Shown here: positions 49,888 through 57,729 of the stretch, in pieces
Position numbering within the stretch: position 1 is the stretch's first letter
Layout: every line of letters begins with the position of its first letter
DNA from: Xanthomonas campestris pv. phormiicola
GTDB taxonomy: Bacteria; Pseudomonadota; Gammaproteobacteria; Xanthomonadales; Xanthomonadaceae
NCBI GenBank assembly: GCA_025666215.1
Contig: CP102593.1
Span: 1,749,001-1,813,000, forward strand
Direction: 5' to 3'
Length of the DNA: 64,000 bases
Program-made: the position numbers and the translations under genes
Notes under the pieces: model-generated
Database searches by the model: none
Seen by the model: only the letters and a program-made list of their open reading frames with translations
What the model was told of the DNA's origin: nothing

Positions 49888-50667
49888 ATGCGCGAACGCG
49901 GCTATCCCGGAGCCGTGGACCGGAACGAACAGGTGGCCTCGGATAACAGCAGGTGGTTGGCGAAAGTAGTGGTGGTGGACGACGACGCGGCCTTGCGCGA
50001 CCGGATTCGCGATTATCTGGCCCGTTTCAATTTGCAGACGCACGATGCCGAGAACGGCGTGCAGCTGTATGCGCAGCTGGCGGCCGATCGCTACGACGCG
50101 GTGCTGCTCAATGCCGGCCTCGGCGGCGGCGAAGGGCTGAATCTGTGCCGGCAGCTGCGCGACCGTGGCGGCATCGCGATCGTGATGATGGCCGACCAGG
50201 CCGAGCCGGTGGATCGGGTGATCGGCCTGGACCTGGGCGCGGACGACTATCTGAGCCGGCCGCTGGACCTGCGCGAACTGGTGGCGCGGCTCAACGCGGT
50301 GTTGCGGCGCACCCGTGCGGCGCCGCCGCCGGCACCGGCGCAGGATGGCGCGTGGCAGGTCGATGCCTATCGGCATCAGGCGGTGGCGCCGGATGGGCGG
50401 GCGATCCCGTTGTCGCCCAGCGAATTGCGCCTGATGGCGGTGTTCCTCGAGCAGCCCGGCAACGTGCTCAGCCGCGAGGACCTGCGTGCGGCGATCGGCG
50501 ACAGCGACGGCAGCGTTCCCCAGGGGGGCCGCGGCATCGACCTGCAGGTGTCGCGGCTGCGGCAGAAGCTGGGCGACGACCCGCTGGTGCCGCAATGGAT
50601 CCGCACCGTGCGCGGCAAGGGCTATCTGTTCGAGCCGCACCGGTTGGGAATGCCTGCCGCACGCTGA
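49888..50667 (+). CDS. OmpR-type response regulator with a degenerate receiver
   Basis: The ATG at 49888 gives 259 residues; a GTG at 49915 is possible. The receiver has the acidic pair in V-V-V-D-D-D (31-33), but the phosphoacceptor position is Asn75 (D-A-V-L-L-N-A-G-L-G-G), the switch Thr/Ser position is Ala102 and the conserved Lys is Arg124 (D-Y-L-S-R-P-L). The C-terminal winged helix (about 155-250) is normal, with L-S-P-S-E-L-R-L-M and R-T-V-R-G-K-G-Y-L-F. It probably binds DNA without Asp phosphorylation. No histidine kinase is adjacent. A dyad and a Clp-like site follow. Confidence 0.9.
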   Translation: MRERGYPGAVDRNEQVASDNSRWLAKVVVVDDDAALRDRIRDYLARFNLQTHDAENGVQLYAQLAADRYDAVLLNAGLGGGEGLNLCRQLRDRGGIAIVMMADQAEPVDRVIGLDLGADDYLSRPLDLRELVARLNAVLRRTRAAPPPAPAQDGAWQVDAYRHQAVAPDGRAIPLSPSELRLMAVFLEQPGNVLSREDLRAAIGDSDGSVPQGGRGIDLQVSRLRQKLGDDPLVPQWIRTVRGKGYLFEPHRLGMPAAR

Positions 50668-50835
50668 GCCGTTGCCGTGTGGCCGGCGCGCCGGAGCGGA
50701 TGGCGGCACGGCTGGTCCTGCGAGGGGGCGTGCGGGCGGCCGCCTGATCTGTGCCGCCAGCGCCCGCTGTGGCTGGCCCGAGTGTCCGGCGCTGCGCCCC
50801 GTGGCGGTCCCGAACATCGGCGCGATATGCGCCTG

Positions 50836-50860
50836 GCAAGTGCGATGACCTGGCACTTGC
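50836..50860. promoter_or_regulatory. Dyad GCAAGTGC-N9-GCACTTGC
   Basis: Perfect 8-base inverted repeat 22 bp before the Clp-like site. It may be an operator for the EF-hand gene or the end of the response regulator transcript. Confidence 0.4.
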
Positions 50861-50882
50861 GGCGCCTCGTCGATCGCAATCA

Positions 50883-50898
50883 TGTGATTTTCATCACG
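50883..50898 (+). promoter_or_regulatory. Clp/CRP-family binding site
   Basis: TGTGA-TTTTCA-TCACG matches the CRP/Clp consensus TGTGA-N6-TCACA at 9 of 10 positions. Its centre lies about 43 bp before the start expected from the GATATC candidate, the spacing of a class II activator site. In Xanthomonas Clp answers to cyclic di-GMP and controls virulence genes. Confidence 0.6.
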
Positions 50899-51041
50899 TA
50901 TTTCAGTATCGATACAAAGCCGATATCTTGCTGGCAAACCTTGCATCGACACTGCCTGCGTCGGGTTGCCGCGTCGGCGCAGCCATGACCGCAGCAATGG
51001 CTGCATTCCACGACTGTACTTCATGACCACAGGGGGTCAGC

Positions 51042-51758
51042 ATGATCAGCAGCATCAGCAGTGGCGTTTCGGCCTATGCCGTCAGCCGCACCAGCACCGC
51101 CAGCAGTGCGCTCTCGCAGACGGCGCAAGCCGAAAAGCAGAATCCGCTGCAGCAATTGTTCAAGAGCATCGACAGCGACAGCGACGGCAGCCTCAGCAGT
51201 TCCGAGCTGAGCGCGGCGCTGAAGTCCAGCGACAGCGACAGCAGTTCCAGCATCGATATCGACGGCCTGCTCGGCCTGCTCGATCAGGATGGCGGCGGCA
51301 CCGTCAGCGAAAGCGAGTTCACCCAGGCCTTGCAGCCGCCGCCGCCGCGTGGCGAGGATGGTGGCGACAAGGTGGATGCCGAAGCGCTGCTCAGCAGCCT
51401 GGATACCGACGGCGACGGCACCATCAGCAGCGAAGAGCTGAGCGCGGCCAGCCAGGGCAGCGACAGCAGCAGCGACCTGTTCGCCACGCTCGACAGCGAC
51501 CAGGATGGCGGGATCAGCCTGCAGGAACTGAAGGACGGCATGCGTCCGATGGGACCGCCGCCGCCGCCTGGTGCGGAGGGTAGCGCCGCCGCCAGCACCA
51601 GTGCCGGCAGTTCCAGCGCCAGTTCGGATTCCAGTTCCAGCAGCGGCAGCAGCAGCGCGCAGGATGCCTATGCCCTGCTGGCCCAACTGGCGTCGAACCA
51701 ATACCGCAGCTTCGCCAGCGGCAGCAGCGCGTCGACCTCGTTCTCCGTCGCCGCCTGA
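51042..51758 (+). CDS. Serine-rich protein with four EF-hands
   Basis: Encodes 238 residues after an AGGGGGT ribosome site. Four complete EF-hand loops start at Asp44, Asp81, Asp121 and Asp151, each with D-x-D/D-x-D-G and Glu at position 12. Pro-rich linkers separate the pairs, and the last 60 residues are a Ser/Ala tail. There is no Sec signal; the N-terminus (M-I-S-S-I-S-S-G-V-S) is Ser-rich and uncharged, as in type III-secreted proteins, and EF-hand effectors such as XopAW are known in Xanthomonas. No PIP box was seen upstream; a Clp-like site is. It may be a secreted or a cytoplasmic calcium binder. Confidence 0.82.
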   Translation: MISSISSGVSAYAVSRTSTASSALSQTAQAEKQNPLQQLFKSIDSDSDGSLSSSELSAALKSSDSDSSSSIDIDGLLGLLDQDGGGTVSESEFTQALQPPPPRGEDGGDKVDAEALLSSLDTDGDGTISSEELSAASQGSDSSSDLFATLDSDQDGGISLQELKDGMRPMGPPPPPGAEGSAAASTSAGSSSASSDSSSSSGSSSAQDAYALLAQLASNQYRSFASGSSASTSFSVAA

Positions 51759-52119
51759 CCGCGACGGTCCGCCCTGGTGGCGGACCGTCCGCCCCGCCGT
51801 GCGCCGCTGGCGCACGCCGCACTTGTCTGGCAGCGTCAGGATCTGCAGGCAGCGGCCGCGCGACGTCGGCGCGCGCCTTGCGCAGATCCGGCGTGTTTCC
51901 GGGATCGACATCGTCGAGCAACCCGTACGCGTCGAGCGGGGCCTTCACCGGGATCGGATCGGCTTGCGCGGCAGCTTCTGTGGAGAGTTGCATCAGGCTG
52001 CTGCTCGAATCGGTCCGGGGTAGCGTGGACACGGCAAGAGGGCCGGCAGGTTGCGCCAGCCGCCGCCGCGCGTGGCAGCGCTGGATCGCGTTGCGCCGCC
52101 GCCGGCGCACGCGCTGGCG
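51759..52119. other. 361-bp convergent gap
   Basis: Between the EF-hand gene and the flavoprotein gene (minus). Contains the hairpin at 51763-51789. A minus-strand frame from 51993 looks slightly protein-like but runs antisense into the EF-hand gene and is not accepted. Confidence 0.5.
51763..51789. terminator. Hairpin after the EF-hand gene
   Basis: GACGGTCCGCC-CTGGT-GGCGGACCGTC, a perfect 11-base stem 4 bp after the stop. No U-tract, but stable enough to block or protect the 3' end. Confidence 0.55.
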
Positions 52120-53751
52120 TCAGTACACGTCGCGCCGATAGCGCCCTTCCAGCAGCAGGGTTTCCTTGCCCAGCCGCCCCAGCACGTCCTCCAGCACCGC
52201 GTCCACGCCGGGCGCCATGCCGCGCAGGCTGCCGCAGACGTAGATCGCCGCGCCTTGCGCGACCCAGTCGCGCAGGTCCGCTGCGGCCGCGCGCAAGGCA
52301 TCCTGCACGTAGCGGTGCGCGCCGGCGTCGCGCGAGAACACCGCATCCAGCCGTTGCACTGCGCCGTCCGCCAGCCAGGCGCGCAGCTCGTCGCCGTAAT
52401 GGTCGTCGTGTGCCGCATGGCGCTCGCCGTACAGCAGCCAGGTGCGGGTCGCGCCGGCGTCGATGCGCGCGCGCAGGTGCGCGCGCAGCCCGGCGATGCC
52501 GGTGCCATTGCCGATCAGGATCAGCGGCCGTGCCGGATCGGCCGGCGGATGGAAGTTCGGATTCGGGCGCAGCCGCAGGGCGATCTCGGCGCCGACCGGC
52601 GCGTCGTCGCACAGCCAGCCGCTGCCCAGGCCAGGCGTGCCGTCGGCGCGCAGCGCGCGGCGCAGCAACAGGCGCAGCGCGCCGTCGCTGGGCATCGAGG
52701 CGATCGAGTATTCGCGATGCGGCAACGGTTGCAGGCGCGCGGCCACGGCGGCGGGCGCGATGCCGGCGAGCTGCTCCGGCTCCGGCAGGTAGCTGCGCGC
52801 CAGCAGCGCGGCCAGCGTCGTCGGCGCCTGGCCGGGGCGCTGCAGCGTCGCCGTGCCGTCCACGCCGCTGGCCTGCAGCCAGGCCTGCACCACGCTGTCG
52901 CCATGACACGGACCGATCTCGGCCAGGTCGCCGGCCTGCCACGCAGGCAGTGCGCCGTCGGCGGGCAGCAGCGCCAGCTCGAACACCGCGCCGCCGACGC
53001 TGCCGGGATTGCACAGGCGCCGCCGCTGCAGCTGCCAGCGCTGGTAGGCCGGCGGGCTCCAGTCGGGTTGCTCGCTGGCGCCGGCCAGTTGCCCGAGCAA
53101 TTGCTGCCAGTGGCGCAGCGCGGCGGCGTCGGCGTTGTCCACGTCGATACGGTCGAACAGCGGATGCGCGCCGTGCTGGCGCAACCAGGCGTCGAGCTGG
53201 CGGCCGAACGCGCAGAAGTGGTCGTAGCGGCGATCGCCCAGCGCCAGCAGCGCGTAGCGCAGCTGCGGCAAGGTCGGCGACTGCGCCATCGTCTGGCGCA
53301 GGAACGGCAGCGCATGGTCGGGCGGATCGCCTTCGCCGCTGGTGCTGACCACGAACAGTGCCTGCGTTGCGCCGGCCAGGTCGGCCGCGGTGACGTTTTG
53401 CAAGGGCAGCACGCGTACCGCCTGGCCCGCCGCACGCAAGGCCGTGGCACTGCGCAGCGCGAGTTGCTGGGCGAAGCCGGTCTGGCTGGCCCAGGCCAGC
53501 AGCAGCGGCGCATCGCCCTGCTTGCCGGTGCGCCGCGCGCCGCGGCGAACGCGCCACCACAGCCAAAGGCAGGCTGCCGCGTAGCTGCCCGTTGCCAGCG
53601 CCGCGTAGAGAATGCGCTGCTGCGATGGCGCACCGTTCCACCATGGCTGCGGGTGCAGCCGCAGCAGCGCATAGCCGATCGCGCCCAGCAACGCGAACGT
53701 CGCCACGTGCCCGACGGCATTCCAGTTGCGTTGCAGCCGCGGCCGGGTCAT
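52120..53751 (-). CDS. Membrane-anchored flavoprotein reductase (sulfite reductase alpha-like)
   Basis: The ATG at 53751 overlaps the apbE stop (ATGA) and gives 543 residues. Two N-terminal membrane helices (about 13-31 and 46-62) are followed by a flavodoxin FMN domain (A-S-Q-T-G-F-A, V-S-T-S-G-E-G-D-P-P-D), then an FAD/NADPH reductase module (R-E-Y-S-I-A-S, G-N-G-T-G-I-A-G-L, Y-V-C-G-S). It would pass electrons from NADPH through FAD and FMN to a membrane or periplasmic acceptor. No haemoprotein beta subunit is present, so a sulfite reductase role is unlikely; iron reduction fits the context better. Confidence 0.9.
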   Translation of the reverse strand: MTRPRLQRNWNAVGHVATFALLGAIGYALLRLHPQPWWNGAPSQQRILYAALATGSYAAACLWLWWRVRRGARRTGKQGDAPLLLAWASQTGFAQQLALRSATALRAAGQAVRVLPLQNVTAADLAGATQALFVVSTSGEGDPPDHALPFLRQTMAQSPTLPQLRYALLALGDRRYDHFCAFGRQLDAWLRQHGAHPLFDRIDVDNADAAALRHWQQLLGQLAGASEQPDWSPPAYQRWQLQRRRLCNPGSVGGAVFELALLPADGALPAWQAGDLAEIGPCHGDSVVQAWLQASGVDGTATLQRPGQAPTTLAALLARSYLPEPEQLAGIAPAAVAARLQPLPHREYSIASMPSDGALRLLLRRALRADGTPGLGSGWLCDDAPVGAEIALRLRPNPNFHPPADPARPLILIGNGTGIAGLRAHLRARIDAGATRTWLLYGERHAAHDDHYGDELRAWLADGAVQRLDAVFSRDAGAHRYVQDALRAAAADLRDWVAQGAAIYVCGSLRGMAPGVDAVLEDVLGRLGKETLLLEGRYRRDVY

Positions 53752-54761
53752 GCGTCGAGCAGCGCGGCGAAGGCGCTGCTGAGCCGCTCCTGCACGCGTT
53801 CGCCATCGCGCAGCAGGAAGCGTGCCGCCAGCCGTTCGCGTTCGGCGCAGGCCAGGCCGGCGTCGGCGCCGAGCACGCTCAGCGCAGTGGCCCAGGCATC
53901 GGCCTGCATCGCATCCGTGGCGACCACGCTGACCGCCGCCAGCGTCGCCGCGATCGGCCTGCCGCTGCGCGGATCCAGGGTATGGCTGTAGCGCTGCCCG
54001 TCCTGTTCGAAGCGGTGCCAGCGATCGCCGGAGGTGGCGACCGCGCGGCCGTCCAGCGCCAGCACCCGCGGCGGCGTCGGCGCCTGCGCGTCTTCGTCCG
54101 GCGCCGATTCCACCAGCACCCGCCATGGCTGACCATCCGGCTTGCGGCCGTAGCCGTAGAGTTCGCCGCCGACCTCGACCAGCGCGCTGGCCACGCCCTG
54201 CGCCTGCAGTGCGCGCACCACCAGGTCCACGCCGTAGCCCTTGGCGATCGCCGACAGGTCCAGGCGCAGCCCGCCGGGCTGGCGCAAGCTGCCATCCGCT
54301 TCATCCACGACCAGCTGCCGCCAGTCGCCGGCGGCGCGCGCCTGGCGCAGCGCATCCGCATCGGGCACGCGCTGGCGCCCGGCGCCGGCGCCGAAGCCCC
54401 ACAGCCCCAGCACCGCGCCGATGCTGGGATCGAACGCGCCGTCGCTGCGCCGCGCGACGTCCAACGCGCAGCGCAGTACCTCGGCGAACGCGGCCGGCAG
54501 CGCGTGCACGCTGCCGGCCGCGGCGCGGTTGTAGCGGCTGATGTCCGAGTCCGCTTCCCAGGTGCTCATCTGCGCCACCACTTGGTCCAGCTGCGCCTGG
54601 ATCGCCGCGTGCAGCGGATGCAGATCGCGACGGCGGCGCAGCACCAGCTTCGCGCTCCAGGTGGTGCCCATGCTCTGGCCACCGAGCGTGGCGATCTCGG
54701 TCTCGGCGTCGGCGTCGGCCTGGGGCGCGAGCGGCATGTTCATGCCGCGACGTGCCGCCAC
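53748..54761 (-). CDS. apbE: FAD:protein FMN transferase ApbE
   Basis: Encodes 337 residues; internal ATGs at 54743 and 54737 are alternatives. The ApbE pattern is M-G-T-T-W-S-A-K-L, Q-M-S-T-W-E-A-D-S-D-I-S-R-Y-N, G-A-F-D-P-S-I-G-A-V-L, S-A-I-A-K-G-Y-G-V-D and T-L-D-P-R-S-G-R-P-I. It attaches FMN covalently to Thr of exported proteins. No clear signal peptide is visible from this start. A candidate substrate, DUF2271, is two genes upstream in the same unit. Confidence 0.92.
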   Translation of the reverse strand: MAARRGMNMPLAPQADADAETEIATLGGQSMGTTWSAKLVLRRRRDLHPLHAAIQAQLDQVVAQMSTWEADSDISRYNRAAAGSVHALPAAFAEVLRCALDVARRSDGAFDPSIGAVLGLWGFGAGAGRQRVPDADALRQARAAGDWRQLVVDEADGSLRQPGGLRLDLSAIAKGYGVDLVVRALQAQGVASALVEVGGELYGYGRKPDGQPWRVLVESAPDEDAQAPTPPRVLALDGRAVATSGDRWHRFEQDGQRYSHTLDPRSGRPIAATLAAVSVVATDAMQADAWATALSVLGADAGLACAERERLAARFLLRDGERVQERLSSAFAALLDA

Positions 54762-54786
54762 GCGCAGGGCAGGTGCGCTGTCGCGT

Positions 54787-55593
54787 TCACTGCGGCAGCA
54801 CTTCCAGCGTCGCCACGTAGCTGAGCCGGCGCTGCTTGGCCTGCGGCAGCGAGGTCTTGGCGTCCTCGCTGGTGGTTTCCAGCCAGTACATGCCCGCTTC
54901 CGGCCAGGTCACGCTGAAGCTGCCCTGCGCGTCGGTGGTCAGCTTCAGTTCGTCCTGCGCATTGCGGTAGCGGGTGCCGCCGCGCACGATCTCCACCTCC
55001 AGCCCCGGCGCCGGCTTGCCGTCGATCTGCAGCTTGAAGGTGGCCTTCTCGCCGGCGAACAGGTCGTTGGGATGGGTCACCGGCACCAGTTCCAGGCCAC
55101 GGCCGCTGGGGGTGAGCGCGGTCTGGTTGGGCGCGCCGTTGGTGACGAAGGTTTCCACCCGGCCCAGCGACTGCGACACCTGCAGATCCTTGGCGTCCTT
55201 CGGCACTTCGCTGGCGAAGCTGGCGGCGTTGCCGCGCCAGCGCTTGCGCTGGCCGTTCTCGTTCCAGTTGGCGAACAGGCCGTCGTTGACCAGGGCCAGG
55301 CGGTAGGTGCCGGTCTGCGCCAGCTCCACGTCGAACACGCTGCGGTACTTGCCGGTGGCCGGGTTCTGCGGCTGCACCGCGCTGCCGTCGGGCGCGGTGA
55401 TGGCCAGGGTGTCCAGGCGCAGCGGCACGTGGTTGAAATAGAACAGGTCGTTGGACACCGCCGCATCGACGGTGATCCACGGCCGCTCGCCGGCCAGCAC
55501 GGTCTGCGAAGGTTGCAGCCAGGCCTTGTGGGCGAGGGCGGAGAACGGCAGCACTGCGGCGATGGCCAGCGCCAGCACGAGAGAACGCTTCAT
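54787..55593 (-). CDS. DUF4198 exported protein
   Basis: Encodes 268 residues with a signal peptide ending A-L-A-H. The mature N-terminus [12 protein letters not shown] and the C-terminal Y-W-L-E-T-T are typical of DUF4198, which is often found with metal and nickel/iron uptake genes. It is a predicted periplasmic beta-rich protein; possible role in metal handling or in supporting the redox partner. It lies 25 bp from apbE. Confidence 0.9.
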   Translation of the reverse strand: MKRSLVLALAIAAVLPFSALAHKAWLQPSQTVLAGERPWITVDAAVSNDLFYFNHVPLRLDTLAITAPDGSAVQPQNPATGKYRSVFDVELAQTGTYRLALVNDGLFANWNENGQRKRWRGNAASFASEVPKDAKDLQVSQSLGRVETFVTNGAPNQTALTPSGRGLELVPVTHPNDLFAGEKATFKLQIDGKPAPGLEVEIVRGGTRYRNAQDELKLTTDAQGSFSVTWPEAGMYWLETTSEDAKTSLPQAKQRRLSYVATLEVLPQ

Positions 55594-55630
55594 GGACTTG
55601 CTCCTTGCGACGAAAGAGGGGGCGCTGGAA

Positions 55631-56143
55631 TCACGGCTTGACGCTCAGGCGCACCGCGCCCAGTTCGCTGCTGCCTTGTGCGCTGCCGGTTGCGCCGGCC
55701 TTGGCTGGCCACGCGAACGGGATCTTCAGCAACTCGCGGCCGCCGACTTCGCGCACGGCCTCGACCACCAGCGTGTACTGGCCCGGCGCCAGGCCCTTGA
55801 GCTGCTGCGCATCGGTGAAGGCCAGCGCGTGCTTGCCGGCCGGGCGGGTCGGGCCGCTGACGCCGTCCACCGGCAGCTGCAACGTGCGGCCGCTGCGCCG
55901 CCACCACTGGCGCAGGTCCGGCAGCCACTTGGTGCCGTGGCCTTCGGCGCTGTCCTTGGACTGGTACCAGACCGCCAGGTTGCGCGCGACCTGCTGGTCG
56001 GCGCCTTCCACCCAGATCGCGACGTAGGGACGGTGGTATTCGGCGACGTCGAGCTTGGGAATCTCTACGTCCAGTTCCAGCGTGGCCGCATACGCGGGCA
56101 TCGACAGCAGGCCGCTCAGGGCGATGGTCAGGGTGACGCGCAT
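55631..56143 (-). CDS. DUF2271 exported protein with a flavinylation-like motif
   Basis: The ATG at 56143 has GGAG 6 bp before it and gives 170 residues; an ATG at 56155 lacks a ribosome site. A signal peptide ends at A-Y-A-A (about 20). D-G-V-S-G-P-T at residues 93-99 resembles the D-x-x-S-G-x-T sequence used by ApbE for FMN attachment in NqrC/RnfG-type proteins; Thr99 would be the FMN site. Together with apbE in the same unit this suggests a periplasmic flavoprotein relay. The motif assignment is inference. Confidence 0.88.
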   Translation of the reverse strand: MRVTLTIALSGLLSMPAYAATLELDVEIPKLDVAEYHRPYVAIWVEGADQQVARNLAVWYQSKDSAEGHGTKWLPDLRQWWRRSGRTLQLPVDGVSGPTRPAGKHALAFTDAQQLKGLAPGQYTLVVEAVREVGGRELLKIPFAWPAKAGATGSAQGSSELGAVRLSVKP

Positions 56144-56177
56144 GCGAGGCTCCATGGGGTGGAAGAGGTGGATCGGA

Positions 56178-56819
56178 TCAGTGGATCAGCAGCAGTGCGA
56201 TCAGCAGCGGAATCAGCAGCCCCAGCCCGACCAGCGGCCAGGTCATGCGCCGCTGTCGCGCATGCAGTTGCAGCAGGAACAGGCCGGTGATGCAGAACAC
56301 CAGGCAGGCCACTGCGAACAGGTCGATGAACCAGCCCCACGCCGGGCCGGCATTGCGGCCCTTGTGCAGGTCGTTGAAATAGGAGATCCAGCCGCGTTCG
56401 GTGCGTTCGTACTCGACCGCGCCGCTGCCGCGATCGATGCTCAGCCAGGCATCGCCGCCGGGACCGGGCAAGGCCAGGTACACCTCGTCGGCCGACCATT
56501 CGGCCGGTTGCCGGCCCAGGCTCAGCGCCAGTTCGCGTTCCAGCCAGGCCGACACCGGCCGCGGCAGCGGCGCATCGCCATCGGCCTGGCCGCCGAGCCG
56601 TTGCAGCAAGGCGGCCGGCAACTGCGCGGTGCGGTTGAGCACCTGCGGCTTGGCCTCGATGCGCGCGGCGTGGTTGAGGGTCAGGCCGGTGGCGGCGAAC
56701 AGCAGCATGCCGATCAGGCACAGCGCCGAGCTGATCCAGTGCCACTGGTGCAGCGTGCGCAGCCAGAAACCGCGGCGCTGCTGCGCCGTCGCCAGATCGG
56801 GAGAGGAGGAGTCGGACAA
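56178..56819 (-). CDS. PepSY-associated membrane protein
   Basis: I choose the TTG at 56819 (M-S-D-S-S-S-P-D-L), 213 residues; the frame is open to 56879 but that would place the Fur box inside the gene. No ribosome site is obvious, so the start is uncertain. Membrane helices lie at about 28-50, 163-183 and 191-212 with a periplasmic PepSY-like part between ([17 protein letters not shown]). Conserved histidines at the helix borders (L-H-Q-W-H-W, N-H-A, L-H-K-G) could bind haem, as in PepSY-type ferric reductases. First gene of the five-gene unit. Confidence 0.82.
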   Translation of the reverse strand: MSDSSSPDLATAQQRRGFWLRTLHQWHWISSALCLIGMLLFAATGLTLNHAARIEAKPQVLNRTAQLPAALLQRLGGQADGDAPLPRPVSAWLERELALSLGRQPAEWSADEVYLALPGPGGDAWLSIDRGSGAVEYERTERGWISYFNDLHKGRNAGPAWGWFIDLFAVACLVFCITGLFLLQLHARQRRMTWPLVGLGLLIPLLIALLLIH

Positions 56820-56863
56820 CGCGGCGGTGGAATCGAGGGAGGGCGGAATGCATTCTACATAAA

Positions 56864-56878
56864 TGAGAATTAGTCGCA
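56864..56878 (-). promoter_or_regulatory. Fur box of the PepSY-flavoprotein unit
   Basis: TGAGAATTAGTCGCA matches the 7-1-7 Fur consensus TGATAATNATTATCA at most first-half positions, and is identical at 12 of 15 bases to the Fur-like site upstream of the TonB receptor. Predicts iron-repressed expression of the five genes downstream on the minus strand. Confidence 0.6.
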
Positions 56879-56969
56879 ATTACGGCGGTGTTGCTGCCCT
56901 GTGCGCGACCCGAAACGCCTTGCAACCGACCCTTCAACGCAGCGCCGCCGCCCGCGTTGACCGCCCGCG

Positions 56970-57662
56970 TCAGGTCTCGGACCAGTCGCGCAACAGGTTG
57001 TGGTAGACGTTGCTCAGCCGCAGCAGCGCCGTGGCGTCGGCCTTGGCCGCGGTCAGCGCCTGGATCGAGGTGTCCAGCTCGAACAGCAACTGCCGCCGGC
57101 TGGCATCGCGCACCAGGCTCTGCACCCAGAAGAACGCCGCCAGGCGCGCGCCGCGGGTCACCGGCAGCACACGGTGCAGGCTGCTGGACGGATACAGGAT
57201 CAGGTCGCCCGCCGGCAGCTTCACCTCGTGCTCGCCGTAGGTGTCGCTGATGACCAGTTCGCCGCCGTCGTACTCCTCCGGTTCGCACAGGAACAGGGTG
57301 CAGGACAGGTCGGTGCGCAGGGTCAGCGCCGGCTGCGTGGCGCTGGCGGCCTGGGTCATCACCGAGCCGTCGACGTGGAAGCCGTACTCGCCGCCGCCCT
57401 CGTAGCGGTTGAAGCGCGGCGGGATCGTGCGCAGCGGCAGCGCCGCGGCGAAATACAGCGGGCTGCGCGCTAGCGCGTTGAGCACCGCCTGGCCGAGCTC
57501 GTGCTTGAGCGGCGAGGCGTCGGGCAGTTGCAGGTTGCGCTTGACCTGCGCGCCCTGCGCGCCGACCGTCTCGCGGCCGTCGGTCCAGTCGGCGCCGGCT
57601 AGCGCCTGGCGGAAGCGCGCCACTTCGTCGGCGCCGAGGATATCGGGGATGTGCAGCAGCAT
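56970..57662 (-). CDS. piuC: Fe(II)/2-oxoglutarate-dependent dioxygenase PiuC (PKHD-type)
   Basis: Encodes 230 residues. The iron ligands are His96 and Asp98 in F-H-V-D-G-S and His163 in S-L-H-R-V-L-P-V; Arg170 binds 2-oxoglutarate. PiuC is regularly encoded next to catecholate siderophore receptors and is induced by iron lack; its substrate is not settled. It follows the TonB receptor by 67 bp containing a long hairpin. Confidence 0.93.
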   Translation of the reverse strand: MLLHIPDILGADEVARFRQALAGADWTDGRETVGAQGAQVKRNLQLPDASPLKHELGQAVLNALARSPLYFAAALPLRTIPPRFNRYEGGGEYGFHVDGSVMTQAASATQPALTLRTDLSCTLFLCEPEEYDGGELVISDTYGEHEVKLPAGDLILYPSSSLHRVLPVTRGARLAAFFWVQSLVRDASRRQLLFELDTSIQALTAAKADATALLRLSNVYHNLLRDWSET

Positions 57663-57673
57663 GGGGCGCTCCG

Positions 57674-57707
57674 GCAGCGGCCGCCTTCGAGCGAAGGCGG
57701 CCGCTGC
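57674..57707 (-). other. Long intercistronic hairpin between the receptor and piuC
   Basis: GCAGCGGCCGCCTT-CGAGCG-AAGGCGGCCGCTGC, a perfect 14-base stem with a 6-base loop. No U-tract. It may shield the receptor mRNA or limit read-through to piuC, giving unequal expression. Confidence 0.7.
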
Positions 57708-57729
57708 GCATGGATGGGCGAAGCCGCGG

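Larger units (their letters stand above)
50668..51041. other. 374-bp regulatory gap
   Basis: Between the response regulator and the EF-hand gene. Holds a dyad (50836-50860), a Clp/CRP-like site (50883-50898) and a GATATC -10 candidate near 50922. No gene recognised. Confidence 0.6.

Noticed and set aside
50883..51041. PIP box (HrpX target) upstream of the EF-hand gene
   Set aside because: I looked for TTCGC-N15-TTCGC and found no convincing match.
51514..51993. Minus-strand frame starting M-Q-L-S-T-E-A-A-A-Q-A-D, downstream of the flavoprotein gene
   Set aside because: The first 70 residues look fairly protein-like, but the frame then runs about 245 bp antisense through the EF-hand gene and has no family resemblance.
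56820..56879. Longer PepSY protein starting at the TTG at 56879
   Set aside because: It would put the Fur-like site inside the coding region and adds residues with no signal or family character.
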